Origin: Oligoflexus sp. | GTDB taxonomy: Bacteria; Bdellovibrionota_B; Oligoflexia; Oligoflexales; Oligoflexaceae | NCBI GenBank assembly: GCA_030151925.1 | Contig: JASLCY010000486.1 | Span: 1 to 15,406 of the forward strand | Length of the DNA: 15,406 nt | Reading direction: 5' to 3' | Shown here: piece after piece, positions 15,270 through 15,406 of the stretch | Position numbering within the stretch: position 1 is the stretch's first letter | How the letters are laid out: each line of letters begins with the position of its first letter | Made by a program: the position numbers and the translations under genes | The notes under the pieces: model-generated | The model's input: only the letters and a program-made list of their open reading frames with translations | Database searches by the model: none | What the model was told of the DNA's origin: nothing

Positions 15270-15281
15270 GTCACATGTGAC
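15270..15281. repeat. Perfect 12-bp palindrome
   Basis: GTCACATGTGAC is fully self-complementary and lies 19 bp after the permease stop. Such sites are often bound by dimeric regulators; TCACA and TGTGA are also the half-sites used by CRP/FNR-type proteins, but in the usual CRP site they are in the opposite order with a 6-bp spacer. Confidence 0.5.
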
Positions 15282-15287
15282 AGGCGT

Positions 15288-15318
15288 AGGAGAGAAGATG
15301 CACTGTATTCCGGTGTGA
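15288..15318 (+). other. Possible six-codon mini-ORF with strong ribosome site
   Basis: AGGAG at 15288-15292 stands 5 bases before ATG 15298. The frame reads Met-His-Cys-Ile-Pro-Val and stops with TGA at 15316-15318. A hairpin begins inside its last codons. The arrangement resembles a leader peptide, but a frame this short with an SD site can arise by chance. Confidence 0.25.
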
Positions 15319-15353
15319 TCTCTCTTTTGCGTTGCCCCTGAAAGAGAGACACA
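15314..15353. repeat. 13-bp bulged hairpin
   Basis: TGTG, a bulged A, and TCTCTCTTT (15314-15327) pair with AAAGAGAGACACA (15341-15353) around a 13-base loop. On the plus strand no U tract follows, so it is not a canonical intrinsic terminator; an A/G-rich stretch follows instead. It may be an RNA processing, stability or leader structure. Confidence 0.45.
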
Positions 15354-15406
15354 AAAAGAGAAGAAATAAAAAAAACCGCCAAATTCTAGGGAAACCCCTG
15401 GACTTA

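Larger units (their letters stand above)
15252..15406. other. Intergenic region after the metal importer operon
   Basis: The last 155 bases hold no long reading frame that I can support. They contain a 12-bp palindrome, a six-codon mini-ORF, a bulged hairpin and a purine-rich A tract (15342-15375). The region is clearly more AT-rich than the genes. It may be the 3' end of the importer operon, or the leader of a gene beyond the window. Confidence 0.6.

Noticed and set aside
15270..15281. CRP binding site
   Set aside because: The half-sites TCACA and TGTGA are in reversed order and directly adjacent, whereas CRP sites read TGTGA-N6-TCACA.
15314..15353. Intrinsic terminator of the metal importer operon
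   Set aside because: The stem is long, but it is AT/purine-pyrimidine biased and is followed by A/G, not a U tract, on the plus strand. It is kept as a hairpin only.

Overview
The window reads as an ordinary chromosomal stretch of a Gram-negative bacterium with high-GC, strongly C/G-ending codons. Gram-negative character follows from a probable outer-membrane barrel ending in Trp, a lipobox lipoprotein, Sec-type signal peptides and a succinylase-type dapD. The density of two-component proteins, a CheA-like kinase reduced to Hpt plus ATPase, and a SpoIIE/RsbU-type phosphatase would suit Bdellovibrionota/Oligoflexia or another 'deltaproteobacterial' lineage. That placement is an inference from gene content only. 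I see no insertion sequence, phage gene, CRISPR array, rRNA or tRNA.

Layout, left to right. (1) 1-798 (+) is the 3' part of a CheA-like histidine kinase; the window opens just after the expected phospho-accepting His. (2) 792-2366 (-) is a membrane-anchored FecR-domain protein, convergent with and overlapping the kinase by 7 bp. (3) 2580-6956 (+) is a three-gene run: a probable outer-membrane protein, an inner-membrane sensor with a HAMP and a PP2C/SpoIIE phosphatase domain, and a small exported protein of unknown function. (4) 6969-7364 (-) is a single-domain response regulator. (5) 7575-10896 (+) is a phosphorelay cassette: a stand-alone Hpt protein, a REC protein with a helical tail, and a hybrid histidine kinase with its own REC domain. 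(6) 12102-10908 (-) is dapD, with a TTG start decided by a good Shine-Dalgarno site, followed by a plant-type 2Fe-2S ferredoxin. (7) 12265-15251 (+) is a lipoprotein gene followed by a complete ZnuA/ZnuC/ZnuB-like metal ABC importer. (8) 15252-15406 has no recognisable long gene, but holds a 12-bp palindrome, a six-codon mini-ORF with a strong Shine-Dalgarno site, and a long bulged hairpin.

Much of the window is signal transduction. The 7575-10896 cassette is a nearly complete His-Asp-His-Asp relay, and the divergent regulator at 6969-7364 could be an extra phosphate acceptor. The 2580-6956 run looks like an envelope-spanning unit (outer membrane, inner-membrane sensor-phosphatase, periplasm) and is the best candidate here for an undescribed system. 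The lipoprotein tied to the metal importer is the second candidate. Three convergent gene pairs (798/792, 6956/6969, 10896/10908) leave almost no room for terminators between them.
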